Positions 19,955 through 29,381 of a DNA stretch of 64,000 nucleotides are shown one piece after another (the stretch's first letter is position 1; each line of letters starts with the position of its first letter). Below the pieces are notes generated by a model, which was given only the letters and a program-made list of their open reading frames with translations, did not search any database and was not told where the DNA came from. The DNA is from CAWGYT01 sp963826795 (GTDB taxonomy: Bacteria; Planctomycetota; Planctomycetia; Pirellulales; Pirellulaceae): positions 310,001-374,000 of the forward strand of contig CAWGYT010000003.1 in the NCBI GenBank assembly GCA_963826795.1, given 5' to 3'. Made by a program: the position numbers and the translations under genes.

Positions 19955-21834
19955 GGCTGCGTCCCCGTTCCAGCAAGGCTCTTGATATATGCGATCAGAG
20001 CCGCGATTTCTTCGTCCTTCAATTGACCCTGGTAAGTCGGCATCACCGGCTTATAACCGGCCCGGACTTTCGCCTGCGGCTCGAGGATCGACTCGCGCAG
20101 GTAATTCTCGTCGACGCGGATCGAAGACCCATCCGCGAGTCCTTGTTGCGAGCCGAATACGTCGCGGAAGGAAGGCCCGACCTTGGCGGACCCATCGTTC
20201 GAATGACACTGAGCACAACCGCGGCGTTGATACAGGACTTCGCCGGCCTCCGCGGGCGTCATGCGTTCGAGGAAATTGGCCGCGTTCTCCAACCACCGGT
20301 CAAACTCGCCCGAGGCATGGACCACGACCCGAGCCAGCATCTGGGAGTGTTGTGTTCCACAGTACTCCGCACAAAACAACACATACTCACCGGTATGACT
20401 CGCCTCGAACCAAGTGGTGGAATATCGACCCGGGACGAGGTCCATTTTCAAGCGGAACGCCGGGACGTAGAGGCTGTGTATCACATCGTCCGACGACATT
20501 ACCAGCCGCACGGGACGGTCCACCGGGACGTGCAAATTGTTGTCCACATGCCCATTCGGATAAATGAAGGACCAGTTCCACTTCTTGGCCACGACCTGAA
20601 TCTCATAGCTTCCATCGGGCGGCTGACGGATGTCGAGGTAGCTGACAAAGCCCCACAGAAAAATTCCTCCCACGAAAATTCCGGGAATAATCGACCAGGC
20701 CACTTCAAGCAGACTGTTGTGCGAAGCACTCGGCTGAGCCCGGTGCCCAGGGCGTTCGCGGTACCTGAACAGAAACCACGCCATCGCACCGACGATGATC
20801 CCGAAGAAGACCAATGAGACCACCAGGATGAACCAAAACAGCTGGTCCACGTCCCGGGCCGTCGTAGAAATCGCATCGGGAAACACGCCCGTCGAGGCGG
20901 CCAGCGGCACCATCGCGAGTTGACGGCTGACGCGTTGTGAGCTTTGATTTTGCGACGTATTCGATGGAACATCCGCATCGCGACGACCGGTCAGTTCTGC
21001 ATCGCGCCGTCGACGACGCCAAGAGGGAATCAGCCCGACTAAAAGAGTCACCAACGTCAATCCCCCGGCCAACTGCATCAGTTTTCTTGCGGTCGGAGCG
21101 TATCGCCCCGCTTCCGCGTCGTAGTGAAAACAGAATAACAACACGTGGTCCAGAGTGGTCCCAATCCTGCCTTGGCCCGCTTCGACCAAGGCCATTCGTA
21201 ACGTCCGCGGCGGGTAATCGACACCGTAGATGTACCGCGACAAGCGACCGTCGGGAGTGATGACCATCGCGACTGCGGCATGGGCATACTCTTTCTTTTC
21301 GGGGATGTACCGATAACGGAACCCGACGGATTCCGCCAAACGCTCAATCGACTTTTGATCGCCCGTCAAAAAATGCCAGCCACTTGATGTCTCGACACGT
21401 CCGTAGGCGTTCACGTATCGCTGTTTCGTCAGATAAGCACGCTCGGGCGTCTCGCGGGGGTCGATGCTCACACTGATAACTTCGAAATCTTCACCAGGCG
21501 TTAGGCTTAACTCTCGCAGCGACTCGACGAGACCGTTTAGCTGCAGCTGGCACAGCATCGGGCAATCCGAATAGTTGAGCGACAAAATCGCCGGAGTGTC
21601 CCCCGTCAAAAGCTGTCCCAGACTCACGCTGCGGCCCGTCTCGCTAACGAACTTCAGTCCGAGCGGCAACATTTGATCTAGTTTCTCGGTCACTCCGACG
21701 TCGGACAACGCATCCAACTGACCAACGACCTGCGCCGAAACAAAATGCGAAGGGGGCAGCACACCGATGGCGAATCCAACGAGCAAGGCAACGATCGCAA
21801 GAGGGAGCGAACGATATTGGGTCGTGGGTGCCAT
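19951..21834 (-). CDS. coxB: SCO - CoxB (CuA) - cytochrome c fusion protein
   Basis: 627 residues in one frame. Residues ~1-260 are a SCO1/SenC copper chaperone: membrane anchor, copper ligands CPMLC at 91-95 and His185 (in 'YAHAAVAM'), plus a second helix near 255. Residues ~265-310 are a Ser/Asn/Gln/Arg linker. Then comes cytochrome oxidase subunit II: two membrane helices ('FWFILVVSLVFFGIIVGAM', 'IPGIFVGGIFLWGFVSYL'), 'VAKKWNWSFIYPNG', and the CuA site C488, C492, H496, M499 in 'CAEYCGTQHSQM'. A class I cytochrome c domain follows with CAQCH at 540-544 and 'YKPVMPTYQGQLKDEEI'. SCO normally delivers copper to CuA as a separate protein. Because this sequence carries indels, a lost stop in the linker must be excluded; a TGA and an out-of-frame ATG lie there. 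Confidence 0.9.
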   Translation of the reverse strand: MAPTTQYRSLPLAIVALLVGFAIGVLPPSHFVSAQVVGQLDALSDVGVTEKLDQMLPLGLKFVSETGRSVSLGQLLTGDTPAILSLNYSDCPMLCQLQLNGLVESLRELSLTPGEDFEVISVSIDPRETPERAYLTKQRYVNAYGRVETSSGWHFLTGDQKSIERLAESVGFRYRYIPEKKEYAHAAVAMVITPDGRLSRYIYGVDYPPRTLRMALVEAGQGRIGTTLDHVLLFCFHYDAEAGRYAPTARKLMQLAGGLTLVTLLVGLIPSWRRRRRDAELTGRRDADVPSNTSQNQSSQRVSRQLAMVPLAASTGVFPDAISTTARDVDQLFWFILVVSLVFFGIIVGAMAWFLFRYRERPGHRAQPSASHNSLLEVAWSIIPGIFVGGIFLWGFVSYLDIRQPPDGSYEIQVVAKKWNWSFIYPNGHVDNNLHVPVDRPVRLVMSSDDVIHSLYVPAFRLKMDLVPGRYSTTWFEASHTGEYVLFCAEYCGTQHSQMLARVVVHASGEFDRWLENAANFLERMTPAEAGEVLYQRRGCAQCHSNDGSAKVGPSFRDVFGSQQGLADGSSIRVDENYLRESILEPQAKVRAGYKPVMPTYQGQLKDEEIAALIAYIKSLAGTGTQP

Positions 21835-22218
21835 CTATTGTCCCTCCGGACGGGATCGCCCCGACTGACCCGACTTCGTACTCTCCGCCGCCCCGGCAAA
21901 CGGCTGACTGACTTGGCCCGACTTCGTCGCGACCGAACGCTGTTCCTGCACCATTAAGCTCATCGCCCGCTGGATCGGAATGACGACGCGTCCCTGCCCG
22001 CGATCGATCCAGCCGTAAGCCGACAGCCGCGCCTGCTCCGCGGCTGCTTGACTTTCGCTCCGCTGATCCCTCACGAGAACAATCTTTTGCTGATACTGCA
22101 CGTTCTGATAGCGGTAAAAGAGAGCCTGCACCCCAACAATCGCAACGACGGTCGCCACGACGCTGACAAACCCCACGGTCGAAATCAGCGGAATATCAAA
22201 ACGGTTCGGCTCGGCCAT
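21835..22218 (-). CDS. Small single-helix membrane protein of the ACIII-oxidase operon
   Basis: 127 residues. One N-terminal membrane helix (residues ~10-35, 'LISTVGFVSVVATVVAIVGVQALFY') is followed by a charged, Gln/Arg-rich tail ('QQKIVLVRDQRSESQAAAEQARLSAYGWIDRGQGRVVIPIQRAMSLM' region) and a low-complexity Ser/Gly/Gln end. The 'WIDRGQGRVVIPIQRAM' block looks like a constrained motif. The stop codon TAG is followed at once by the ATG of the SCO-CoxB gene, and the start is ten bases after actF, so it is embedded in the operon. I do not recognise a named family. A role in assembling the ACIII-oxidase complex is inferred from position only. Confidence 0.75.
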   Translation of the reverse strand: MAEPNRFDIPLISTVGFVSVVATVVAIVGVQALFYRYQNVQYQQKIVLVRDQRSESQAAAEQARLSAYGWIDRGQGRVVIPIQRAMSLMVQEQRSVATKSGQVSQPFAGAAESTKSGQSGRSRPEGQ

Positions 22219-22227
22219 CTCAGTTAC

Positions 22228-23436
22228 TCAAACATTGTGGAAGGCGAGCGACTCGGAAAGGTACGGGTCGCCGATAGGAACTAACCGTCTTCCGCGGCAT
22301 GCATGTAACATCCACGCAACGGCAAGGCTGACGACACCCACCAGACCACATCCGTCAACCAGGGCAGGCATCCGCAAGATTTCAGACGTTTGCGGCATTG
22401 TCAGCCAGAATAAGTCAACCCAGTGCATGCACAACAAGATGGTTGACCAGGTGAGCAGACTCGGAAGACTGCGCCGTGCTTTGCGGGACATCAGGCCAAA
22501 CAGAGGAAGGGCGAAATGGCCGCCGATGAGCACCAGGGCCACCCACTGCCAGCCTCCTTGCTGACGCCGTGCAAACCAGATCGTCTCTTCGGTGATGTTC
22601 GCATACCAGATCAGTAAGTATTGAGAGAACGCGATGTAAGCCCAGAAAAAGTTGAAGCCGTACAGCAACTTCCCCATGTCGTGATAGTGCTCTTGCGTGA
22701 TCTCATCGTGCAACCGACCCCGACGTTGACAGTAGGCCGTCACCAGCGGAAGGAATGCGAAAAATGCGACCGCACAGCCCGAGAAAAAGTAGACGCCATA
22801 GATCGAGCTGAACCAATGGGCATCCAGCGACATCAACCAGTCGAACGCTGCGAAGTTGACAGTGACCGCATACACGATCATGGCCGGACCGCTTGCCCTT
22901 CGCAAACGATGCCAGGCCTCCAGATCCTCCGCTTGGTCTTGCGCCTCGGACAGCGTGCGGAAAAAGTGCCCAAGCCCCACCCAGATCGCCAGATACAATA
23001 GCGATCGAATCACGAAGAAAGGCGCGTTCAGATACGCCGCCTTCGCCTGCAGAACGGGATCGTGGGCCACGTGCTCAGCGTCATTCCAGTCATAGAGTTG
23101 TGAATTACCGAGTAAGATGGAGACCAGCACTGGAATTAGCAAGATTCCGCACAGCGGGATCAGCAGAGTTGTCAACTCGGCGATGCGCCGCACGACCACA
23201 CTCCACTTCGCATTGGTAAGGTGTTGCAGGATGACGAAAAACAGGCCACCCAGCCCGATGCTCAACACAAAGCAAACATTCAGCAAATAAGCATGCCAGA
23301 ATCGACTGCGTGACGACTCGAATCCCAGGCTGATACCGTAACCTAACGCAAGAGTGACCAGACCCGCGATGGCGAGGAACCGAACGACCACGGGGGTTCG
23401 CCGCCACCTGGCGCGTAACTTTGAGAGTTCTTGCAT
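22228..23436 (-). CDS. actF: ACIII subunit ActF (membrane quinol-oxidoreductase subunit)
   Basis: About 402 residues starting at MQELSKLRARWRRTP; AAGGAATACAAGCG precedes this ATG, so I prefer it to the upstream in-frame ATG at 23499. About ten membrane helices ('VVVRFLAIAGLVTLALGYGISLGF', 'YLLNVCFVLSIGLGGLFFVIL', 'WLMSLDAHWFSSIYGVYFF', 'FFWAYIAFSQYLLIWYANITEETIWF') match the ActF family, a distant relative of NrfD lacking its quinol site. ActF anchors the alternative complex III and contacts ActC. The 'DAHWFSS.YG' and 'WYAN.TEET.WF' blocks are typical. It lies 19 bases downstream of the ActDE gene. Confidence 0.9.
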   Translation of the reverse strand: MQELSKLRARWRRTPVVVRFLAIAGLVTLALGYGISLGFESSRSRFWHAYLLNVCFVLSIGLGGLFFVILQHLTNAKWSVVVRRIAELTTLLIPLCGILLIPVLVSILLGNSQLYDWNDAEHVAHDPVLQAKAAYLNAPFFVIRSLLYLAIWVGLGHFFRTLSEAQDQAEDLEAWHRLRRASGPAMIVYAVTVNFAAFDWLMSLDAHWFSSIYGVYFFSGCAVAFFAFLPLVTAYCQRRGRLHDEITQEHYHDMGKLLYGFNFFWAYIAFSQYLLIWYANITEETIWFARRQQGGWQWVALVLIGGHFALPLFGLMSRKARRSLPSLLTWSTILLCMHWVDLFWLTMPQTSEILRMPALVDGCGLVGVVSLAVAWMLHACRGRRLVPIGDPYLSESLAFHNV

Positions 23437-23455
23437 CGCTTGTATTCCTTCGGCA

Positions 23456-24811
23456 CTATTGAATCTCGCGCAGTGTCGGCCGCAGGTCGGCAGGGACATC
23501 TTCTACGGAAGTGTTTTGGCTGCGCTGCAAGGCTTGAACGTACATCACGATCGACCACCGATCTTCGGGCGAGATCTGATACTTGTAGCCCGGCATCTTG
23601 CGAATCCCGTTTGTGATCGTGTTGAAGAGCTGACCCGCGGGTTGCTCGCGCACGTAATCCAGATGCAACGATGTGGGAGGAACCCAGGTGCTCTGTTCCA
23701 GCTCTCGCGCACGAATCGCAACGATTCCGTTCCCATCGCCGGTCTGACCGTGACAAGCGGCACAGTAGATGTTGAATCGCTGCTGGCCCCGTTCCATCGC
23801 GGCCGAGGTGATGGGCAGGGGAATTTCGCGGACCCACTCGTTCGCCTCGGCACCGCTGGCGACAACGGACGAAGCCGACGTCGACGCCGACGTCGACGCG
23901 GGCATGGTGTCAGTCGCCGCAGGCACGCTCGACGGATCTTGCGGCGCGGTGTTCGCGACCGTCCCACGATAGAAGGCCTCGTCATCTTCGAGTTGGCCGC
24001 GGGCAACCGTCCCGGGAACCGGGGGCCGCATGGCGCGATGATCGGCGAAAAGAGTCGACTCGGTTTGGGCTTTGAACTTGGGTTGGAAATCCATGTCGAA
24101 AAAGTTGTGGAGACGGGGCTTGTCGGACGTCGTATTGCGGGCTCGCGCGATCAGCACAGGTGGAAGCAGCGCGAGTGTGAAAGCAATCGCCCCGCCCAGA
24201 AGCAAGGCACGCGGAAAATTGCTCGGCGTTGTGTCCACATCCAGGATTTCGACGTTTTCCGTCGTCACCTCATCCAGTCGTCCGAGCACATCGCTAAGCG
24301 AGAACCTGGGGTCCTTCGCATCCACCCAAAGGAACAAACCGTCGTCGGTCGCACGCCGAAAACGCTCACTTCGCAGCCGAGGATTGGACCAGGCTGGTAG
24401 ACCGTTCCGAAGCAGCATCACAGCGAGTGCGGTCACGGCTGAGGACAGAATCACGACCTCAAACACAACAGGGATGTTCGCGGGCAGGCTGAAGCGTGGT
24501 TTTCCGCTGATCAGAAATGGATAGTCGACCGCGTTGGTCCACCACTGCAACAGCAACGCGCCCAAACCGCCCACCACGCCGGCCACAAGGACAAGCCAGG
24601 CGAGACGCGTGCCGCGCATCCCCAGCTCTCGCTCCAAACCATGCACCGGGTAGGGAGTATGAGCGTCCAGCTGCTGATAGCCCGCACTGCGAAAGACTTG
24701 AATCGCGTGTCGCAATTCCGCCAACTGAGCGAACTCGGCCAAAACACCCTCGACCTGTCGGCCAGGCGATGTGTCCGAGTTCTCAGTTTTCGCGATGGAA
24801 GACGTCGTCAT
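23456..24811 (-). CDS. actD: ACIII ActD-ActE fusion: DUF3341 domain plus monohaem cytochrome c
   Basis: 451 residues. Residues ~20-190 are ActD (DUF3341): 'VEGVLAEFAQLAELRHAIQVFR', 'GYQQLDAHTPYPVHGL', two membrane helices, 'LPANIPVVFEVVILSSAV', and 'RFRRATDDGLFLWVDAKD'. A further helix near 230 ('LLLGGAIAFTLALLPPVLI') would be the anchor of ActE. After an Ala/Ser/Thr linker (~315-340) comes a cytochrome c domain with CAACH in 'FNIYCAACHGQTGDG' and an axial Met in 'GIRKMPGYKYQ'. ActD and ActE are separate proteins in the best studied complexes such as Rhodothermus. The join is in one open frame and could be a real fusion or a lost stop. The gene starts three bases after actC. Confidence 0.9.
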   Translation of the reverse strand: MTTSSIAKTENSDTSPGRQVEGVLAEFAQLAELRHAIQVFRSAGYQQLDAHTPYPVHGLERELGMRGTRLAWLVLVAGVVGGLGALLLQWWTNAVDYPFLISGKPRFSLPANIPVVFEVVILSSAVTALAVMLLRNGLPAWSNPRLRSERFRRATDDGLFLWVDAKDPRFSLSDVLGRLDEVTTENVEILDVDTTPSNFPRALLLGGAIAFTLALLPPVLIARARNTTSDKPRLHNFFDMDFQPKFKAQTESTLFADHRAMRPPVPGTVARGQLEDDEAFYRGTVANTAPQDPSSVPAATDTMPASTSASTSASSVVASGAEANEWVREIPLPITSAAMERGQQRFNIYCAACHGQTGDGNGIVAIRARELEQSTWVPPTSLHLDYVREQPAGQLFNTITNGIRKMPGYKYQISPEDRWSIVMYVQALQRSQNTSVEDVPADLRPTLREIQ

Positions 24812-24814
24812 CGA

Positions 24815-26278
24815 TTAGCTCCCTTGACCCACATGCGTACCTGCGGTGCGTGGACGGTCCTCGACGATCCGCCGCGCGACCGACGCCGTTTGATCGTCCG
24901 GTGGCTCCTCCGGCAACAGGGCCTTGACTTCTGACATCGCGATCATCGGGAGGAATCGGCAGAACAGCAGAAACAAAGTGAAGAACAGCCCGAAACTTCC
25001 AACGAACATCAAAACGTCGACCAGGGTCGGCTTGAAGTAACCCCAGCTGGACGGGAGGAAATCACGACTGAGCGACGTGACGACAATCACGAAACGCTCA
25101 AACCACATGCCGACGTTGACCAGCACGCTGACCGCGACCATCAGGATCGGAGTGGTTCGGAAGCGGCGAAACCAGAACAGCTGCGGCACCAGCACGTTGC
25201 AAGTCACCATCGTCCAGTAGGCCCAGGCATACGGACCCATGGCACGATTGAGAAATGCGAACTGTTCGTATCCGTTTCCGCTGTACCAAGCCGTAAACAG
25301 TTCGACTCCATAGGCGAAGCCGACGATCGTTCCTGTGGCGAGAATGATCTTGGTCATCCGCTCGAGGTGACCGATTGTGATCAGTTGCTGGAGACCGAAA
25401 ATGGACCGAGCCGGCACGATCAGCGTGATCACCATGGCGAACCCGCTAAAGACCGCGCCTGCCACGAAATAGGGCGGGAAGATCGTCGTGTGCCAGCCGG
25501 GAAGCTGTGACGCCGCGAAATCGAAGCTCACAATCGTATGCACGCTCAAAACCAGCGGCGTGGCGAGTGCCGCCAGCAACAGGTACGCCTTCTCGTAGCG
25601 CGCCCAATGTCTGGCCGACCCCGTCCAGCCCAATGACGCGACGCCGTAGATGAACTGACGCAACGGTGTCCGGGCGCGGTCACGCAGCGTCGCCAGGTCC
25701 GGAATCATTCCCATGTACCAGAATAACAGCGAGACCGAGGCGTAAGCGGTGACGGCGAAAACGTCCCACAGCAGGGGGCTGCGGAAGTTTGGCCACATCG
25801 CGAGATGTTGGCTGGGGTAGGGCATCAGCCAGTAGACGAACCAAATTCGACCCACGTGAATCGCCGGAAAGATCCCCGCGCACACCACCGCAAAGATCGT
25901 CATCGCCTCGGCAAAACGGTTGATGCTTGTTCGCCAGTCTTGCCGGAACAAGAACAGAATGGCCGAGATCAACGTGCCCGCGTGACCAATCCCGACCCAA
26001 AAGACGAAATTGACGATCGGCCACGCCCAGAACACCGGCGCGTTGTTGCCCCACACACCCACGCCCGTCACGATCACGTAGCCGATCAGGCCGAAAAACA
26101 TCAATGCCAGCGACGATGAAATCGTGATCGCGATGTACCACGCTCGCGACGGACTCGGACGTTCGACGATCGAACATACTCGCTCGGTCACCGCCCGATG
26201 ACTTGGCAAATCAGGCAGAAGCGGTGGCTCGGCATAGCGCCGGCTGCTGAGCGGTGTGTTTTGGACGGCAGTGGTCAC
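24815..26278 (-). CDS. actC: ACIII subunit ActC, NrfD-like quinol-binding membrane protein
   Basis: 487 residues with about ten membrane helices. ActC is the NrfD/PsrC-type subunit that binds and oxidises quinol and takes part in proton translocation. Family blocks: 'WGNNAPVFWAWPIVNFVFWVGIGHAGTLISAILFL', split here as WGNNAPVFWAW and FVFWVGIGHAGTLI, then 'NRFAEAMTIFAVVCAGIFP', 'IHVGRIWFVYWLMPYPSQ', 'SPLLWDVFAVTAYASVSLLFWYMG', and 'WHTTIFPPYFVAGAVFSGFAMV'. The conserved His in 'IGHAGTLI' and the Asp in 'LLWDVFA' are expected functional positions. It is between actB and actDE. Confidence 0.95.
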   Translation of the reverse strand: MTTAVQNTPLSSRRYAEPPLLPDLPSHRAVTERVCSIVERPSPSRAWYIAITISSSLALMFFGLIGYVIVTGVGVWGNNAPVFWAWPIVNFVFWVGIGHAGTLISAILFLFRQDWRTSINRFAEAMTIFAVVCAGIFPAIHVGRIWFVYWLMPYPSQHLAMWPNFRSPLLWDVFAVTAYASVSLLFWYMGMIPDLATLRDRARTPLRQFIYGVASLGWTGSARHWARYEKAYLLLAALATPLVLSVHTIVSFDFAASQLPGWHTTIFPPYFVAGAVFSGFAMVITLIVPARSIFGLQQLITIGHLERMTKIILATGTIVGFAYGVELFTAWYSGNGYEQFAFLNRAMGPYAWAYWTMVTCNVLVPQLFWFRRFRTTPILMVAVSVLVNVGMWFERFVIVVTSLSRDFLPSSWGYFKPTLVDVLMFVGSFGLFFTLFLLFCRFLPMIAMSEVKALLPEEPPDDQTASVARRIVEDRPRTAGTHVGQGS

Positions 26279-26312
26279 GCTATTCCTCGCTTTCGTCCCG
26301 GACGAGATTTAC

Positions 26313-29300
26313 TCACGCTCGGTCAACTAAGTCGGGATGAGGATTCCGAACCCGGGCAAGATAGCGGGTCCGAGGCTTCACGTTGAGTTCCTCCAGCATG
26401 CCATAGGCGCGGGGTTCGGCGTGCTGAGCCGCCACTTCGCTTTGCGGATTGTTTAGATCGCCGAAGACAATGGCCTGAGCGGGACAGGCTTGCTGACAAG
26501 CGGTCATGATTTCGCCATCGCCAATCGGACGCGCCTCGTTCTTCGCGTCGATTTTGACACGCTGGATCCGCTGCACGCAAAAGGTGCATTTTTCCATCAC
26601 GCCGCGACTGCGGACGGTGACTTCGGGATTAATGACCAACTGGGCCAATTGGCGGTTTGGCTCTTCCAGCTGCTGGTTGTAGTCGAGGAAATTAAAGCGG
26701 CGTACCTTGTAGGGACAGTTGTTCGCACAGTAGCGAGTTCCAATGCAACGGTTGTAAACCATGTCGTTCAGCCCCTCGCTGCTGTGGACGGTCGCAGCCA
26801 CGGGACAAACTTGTTCGCAGGGAGCGTTTTCACAGTGGTGGCAAGTGACTGGCTGGGTCACGATCCGAGGATCCTCGATCTCGCCCTGAAAGTAGCGATC
26901 CAGGCGAATCCAGTGCATCTCGCGTCCTTTGGCGACTTGTTCCTTCCCGACAATGGGCACGTTGTTCTCCGCCTGACATGCCATCAGGCACGCGTTGCAT
27001 CCAATGCACTTGTTCAGATCGATCGCCATGCCCCAAGCGGATCCCTCGGAAGAGGTTTCCTTCCAGAGGTTTCCGAGCGGGTCGTGATGCGAATTGCCGT
27101 GCGCTCCCTGGGCGTGCGGACCCTGAGGTTGTGTGACCGAATGATCCAGAGTCGTCTCGCGTACCAGTTCGCCCACGCGTCGACCGATCTCGTTCATTCC
27201 GACGGTGTCGACCGCGTGATGTTCCTGAGTCGTCGCGAGCAGATAGGGCTTTCCTGTCGGTGCAAGACGCAATCCACGGGCGATGTGACGGCTGGCCCAG
27301 CGCCGCAAGGGATTGGCATTGACGCCGACGGACGCGACACCGGAGTTTTGATCGCCGCCGATCAACCCTGCGCGGGTACGACCGTATCCGAGTGCGATCC
27401 CGACCGAGCCATCTGCTTGGCCCGGCAGGACGTACGCGGGCAGTTCCAACTGTTGATCGCCGTCGATCAATCGGACGATCGTGCCATGCTCAACCTTCCA
27501 TCGCTCTGCTGTCGCTGGACTAATGAGCAGGGCATTGTCCCAGGTCAGCTTCGTGATCGCGTCAGGCATTTCCTGTAGCCAGCCGTTGTTGGCAAAACGT
27601 CCGTCGTGAACACTTTGACCGAGCGTCCAGACGGCCTCGACCTCTTGGTCCGCGCGAATTCGCGTTCGCTGGGAGACGGCTGCGGACCAGGCCGCGACAT
27701 GCTCGTCACTCGGCCCGCTCGCCAGGCTGGACCTCGAGATGCTGGTGAGCTCTGACGAGGGCAAGTACCCGTCGTGCAAGACCCGTCGCCATGCGGAATC
27801 GCTCAGCGCGACACTGCCTGCCCGTTCAATCGCGTCTCGAACAAGCTGTCGCGGCGTACGCGGATCGCCGCACAGCTGCGCGAGCAGTTCCAGCGCCGAG
27901 CGACCGTTGCAAAGCGGCTCGATCAGAGGCTGACTCACGCTGAGCGTTCCATCCCAACTCCGCACATCGCCCCAAGCCTCGAACGCATGAGCCTCGGGGA
28001 GGTGCCAGTGGCAGAGGGCGCTGGTCTCGTCGTCGTACAGACCTAACCGGATCACGACCGGCACGTGCCGCATCGCTTCAGCTAAGGCGACGTCCCCTGG
28101 TGCGTTGAACACCGGATTGCCTCCGACGATGACCAGCGTGTTGACGCGGCCACGACGCATCCGCTCGGCCAGATCCATCAAATCCGCGGTATCTCGCGGC
28201 TGCGACGGCTCGACCGTCAAGTGCGTCGTGCTTCCGAAATTGTCCAACAAGTCGTTCAATGTGTGCACCAGCGCGTGGACCTCGGCGGGCTGTGACGCGC
28301 CCACGGCGATCACACTTCGACCACGGTGGGCGACCAAGTCGGAAACCGCGGCGTTTAGTGTTCGAAGCTCGCCGACACTCAGTCCGAAGTCTTGTTCCCC
28401 GGGTGTCGCCAGACCAAGTTGTTCACGGCAGCAAGTCAGCAGGTAGGCGGCCACGCGTCCGATGTCGTGCGAGGGAATCGCCAAGCGATGATCGGCTGCA
28501 GCTCCCGTCACCGTGAACTGGCTTTCGACCGAGTACAACCGATTCATCACATCCGTTTGGGGCGCTCGATTCGCCGAATAGTCGCGGGTCAACCTGAGCG
28601 AATCCGGGTGAGTGCCAAGCAGGTCGCAGTCGAGGGCCACAATGATGCGAGCCTGACGGAGATCCCAGCGAGTCCGCAGTGGCTGCTCCCAGGCCAACTC
28701 CGCTCCGGCCAGTTCGTGGTGGCGGTCCAGCGCCGAGAATTGATGCAGCGTCGCCTGCGGGAACCGCTTACGAATCAAATTGCGGATCAGGTCAATCGAA
28801 GCGGACGAGCTTGGTTCTAGCAGGAAACTAAGACCGCTTCCGCCATGCCCCGCCAACTCCTGAGTGTGACGCGCCGCAAACGCATCGAATTCGGCCCAAG
28901 TGCGTGGGTAGATTTGACCGTCGATCCGTTCACTGACCTGCGCGCTGCGATCCGGATCGTACAGCCCCAGGATGCTGGCCTGAGTCCAGGCGTCGGTTCC
29001 TCGTTGTCCTCCAGGATGCTGTTCGTTGCCTTCCAACTTGATGGGGCGTCCGTCGTAGCTAGTCGCCAAGAGATGCCGCGGCGCATCGCCGATCGCCAGT
29101 GACGTGGCGTGAAATTCAGGCTCGCCCGGGATCCGATTCTCCGGCCGGATCGCGAACGGGGCGAACTGTTCGGCCTCCCAGCGGCACCCTGCCAGGCCGC
29201 CCAGGGCCAGCGATGCGCCCATCAGTTGCATCCACCGCCTTCGTGACAAGTCGTTGGGGAACTCGGACGCGGCAACCGGAAACTCCCGATGCATCCACTC

Positions 29301-29381
29301 TCGGAACTCGGGTGTCTCCTGCAGCTGGCCGAGGCTGCGCCAGTAGCGATTCGATTTGGAGACGGTATTTAGCGATGACAT
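26313..29381 (-). CDS. actB: ACIII subunit ActB: molybdopterin-oxidoreductase-like domain fused to iron-sulfur domain
   Basis: About 1022 residues from the ATG at 29381, which overlaps the 3' end of actA by 13 bases; an earlier in-frame ATG is less likely because it would lie far inside actA. The N-terminus has a Tat-like signal 'SRRRWMQLMGASLALGGLAGC' region. Residues ~60-740 resemble a molybdopterin oxidoreductase (B1) that in ACIII lacks the cofactor. The C-terminal ~250 residues (B2) carry four cysteine clusters: CIGCNACLMAC, CHHCENAPCEQVC, a third in 'RCIGTRYCANNCPYK', and 'CTFCVQRI...CQQACP'. They hold three [4Fe-4S] and one [3Fe-4S] centres that pass electrons from quinol to ActA and ActE. 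Length and architecture match the family. Confidence 0.96.
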   Translation of the reverse strand: MSSLNTVSKSNRYWRSLGQLQETPEFREWMHREFPVAASEFPNDLSRRRWMQLMGASLALGGLAGCRWEAEQFAPFAIRPENRIPGEPEFHATSLAIGDAPRHLLATSYDGRPIKLEGNEQHPGGQRGTDAWTQASILGLYDPDRSAQVSERIDGQIYPRTWAEFDAFAARHTQELAGHGGSGLSFLLEPSSSASIDLIRNLIRKRFPQATLHQFSALDRHHELAGAELAWEQPLRTRWDLRQARIIVALDCDLLGTHPDSLRLTRDYSANRAPQTDVMNRLYSVESQFTVTGAAADHRLAIPSHDIGRVAAYLLTCCREQLGLATPGEQDFGLSVGELRTLNAAVSDLVAHRGRSVIAVGASQPAEVHALVHTLNDLLDNFGSTTHLTVEPSQPRDTADLMDLAERMRRGRVNTLVIVGGNPVFNAPGDVALAEAMRHVPVVIRLGLYDDETSALCHWHLPEAHAFEAWGDVRSWDGTLSVSQPLIEPLCNGRSALELLAQLCGDPRTPRQLVRDAIERAGSVALSDSAWRRVLHDGYLPSSELTSISRSSLASGPSDEHVAAWSAAVSQRTRIRADQEVEAVWTLGQSVHDGRFANNGWLQEMPDAITKLTWDNALLISPATAERWKVEHGTIVRLIDGDQQLELPAYVLPGQADGSVGIALGYGRTRAGLIGGDQNSGVASVGVNANPLRRWASRHIARGLRLAPTGKPYLLATTQEHHAVDTVGMNEIGRRVGELVRETTLDHSVTQPQGPHAQGAHGNSHHDPLGNLWKETSSEGSAWGMAIDLNKCIGCNACLMACQAENNVPIVGKEQVAKGREMHWIRLDRYFQGEIEDPRIVTQPVTCHHCENAPCEQVCPVAATVHSSEGLNDMVYNRCIGTRYCANNCPYKVRRFNFLDYNQQLEEPNRQLAQLVINPEVTVRSRGVMEKCTFCVQRIQRVKIDAKNEARPIGDGEIMTACQQACPAQAIVFGDLNNPQSEVAAQHAEPRAYGMLEELNVKPRTRYLARVRNPHPDLVDRA

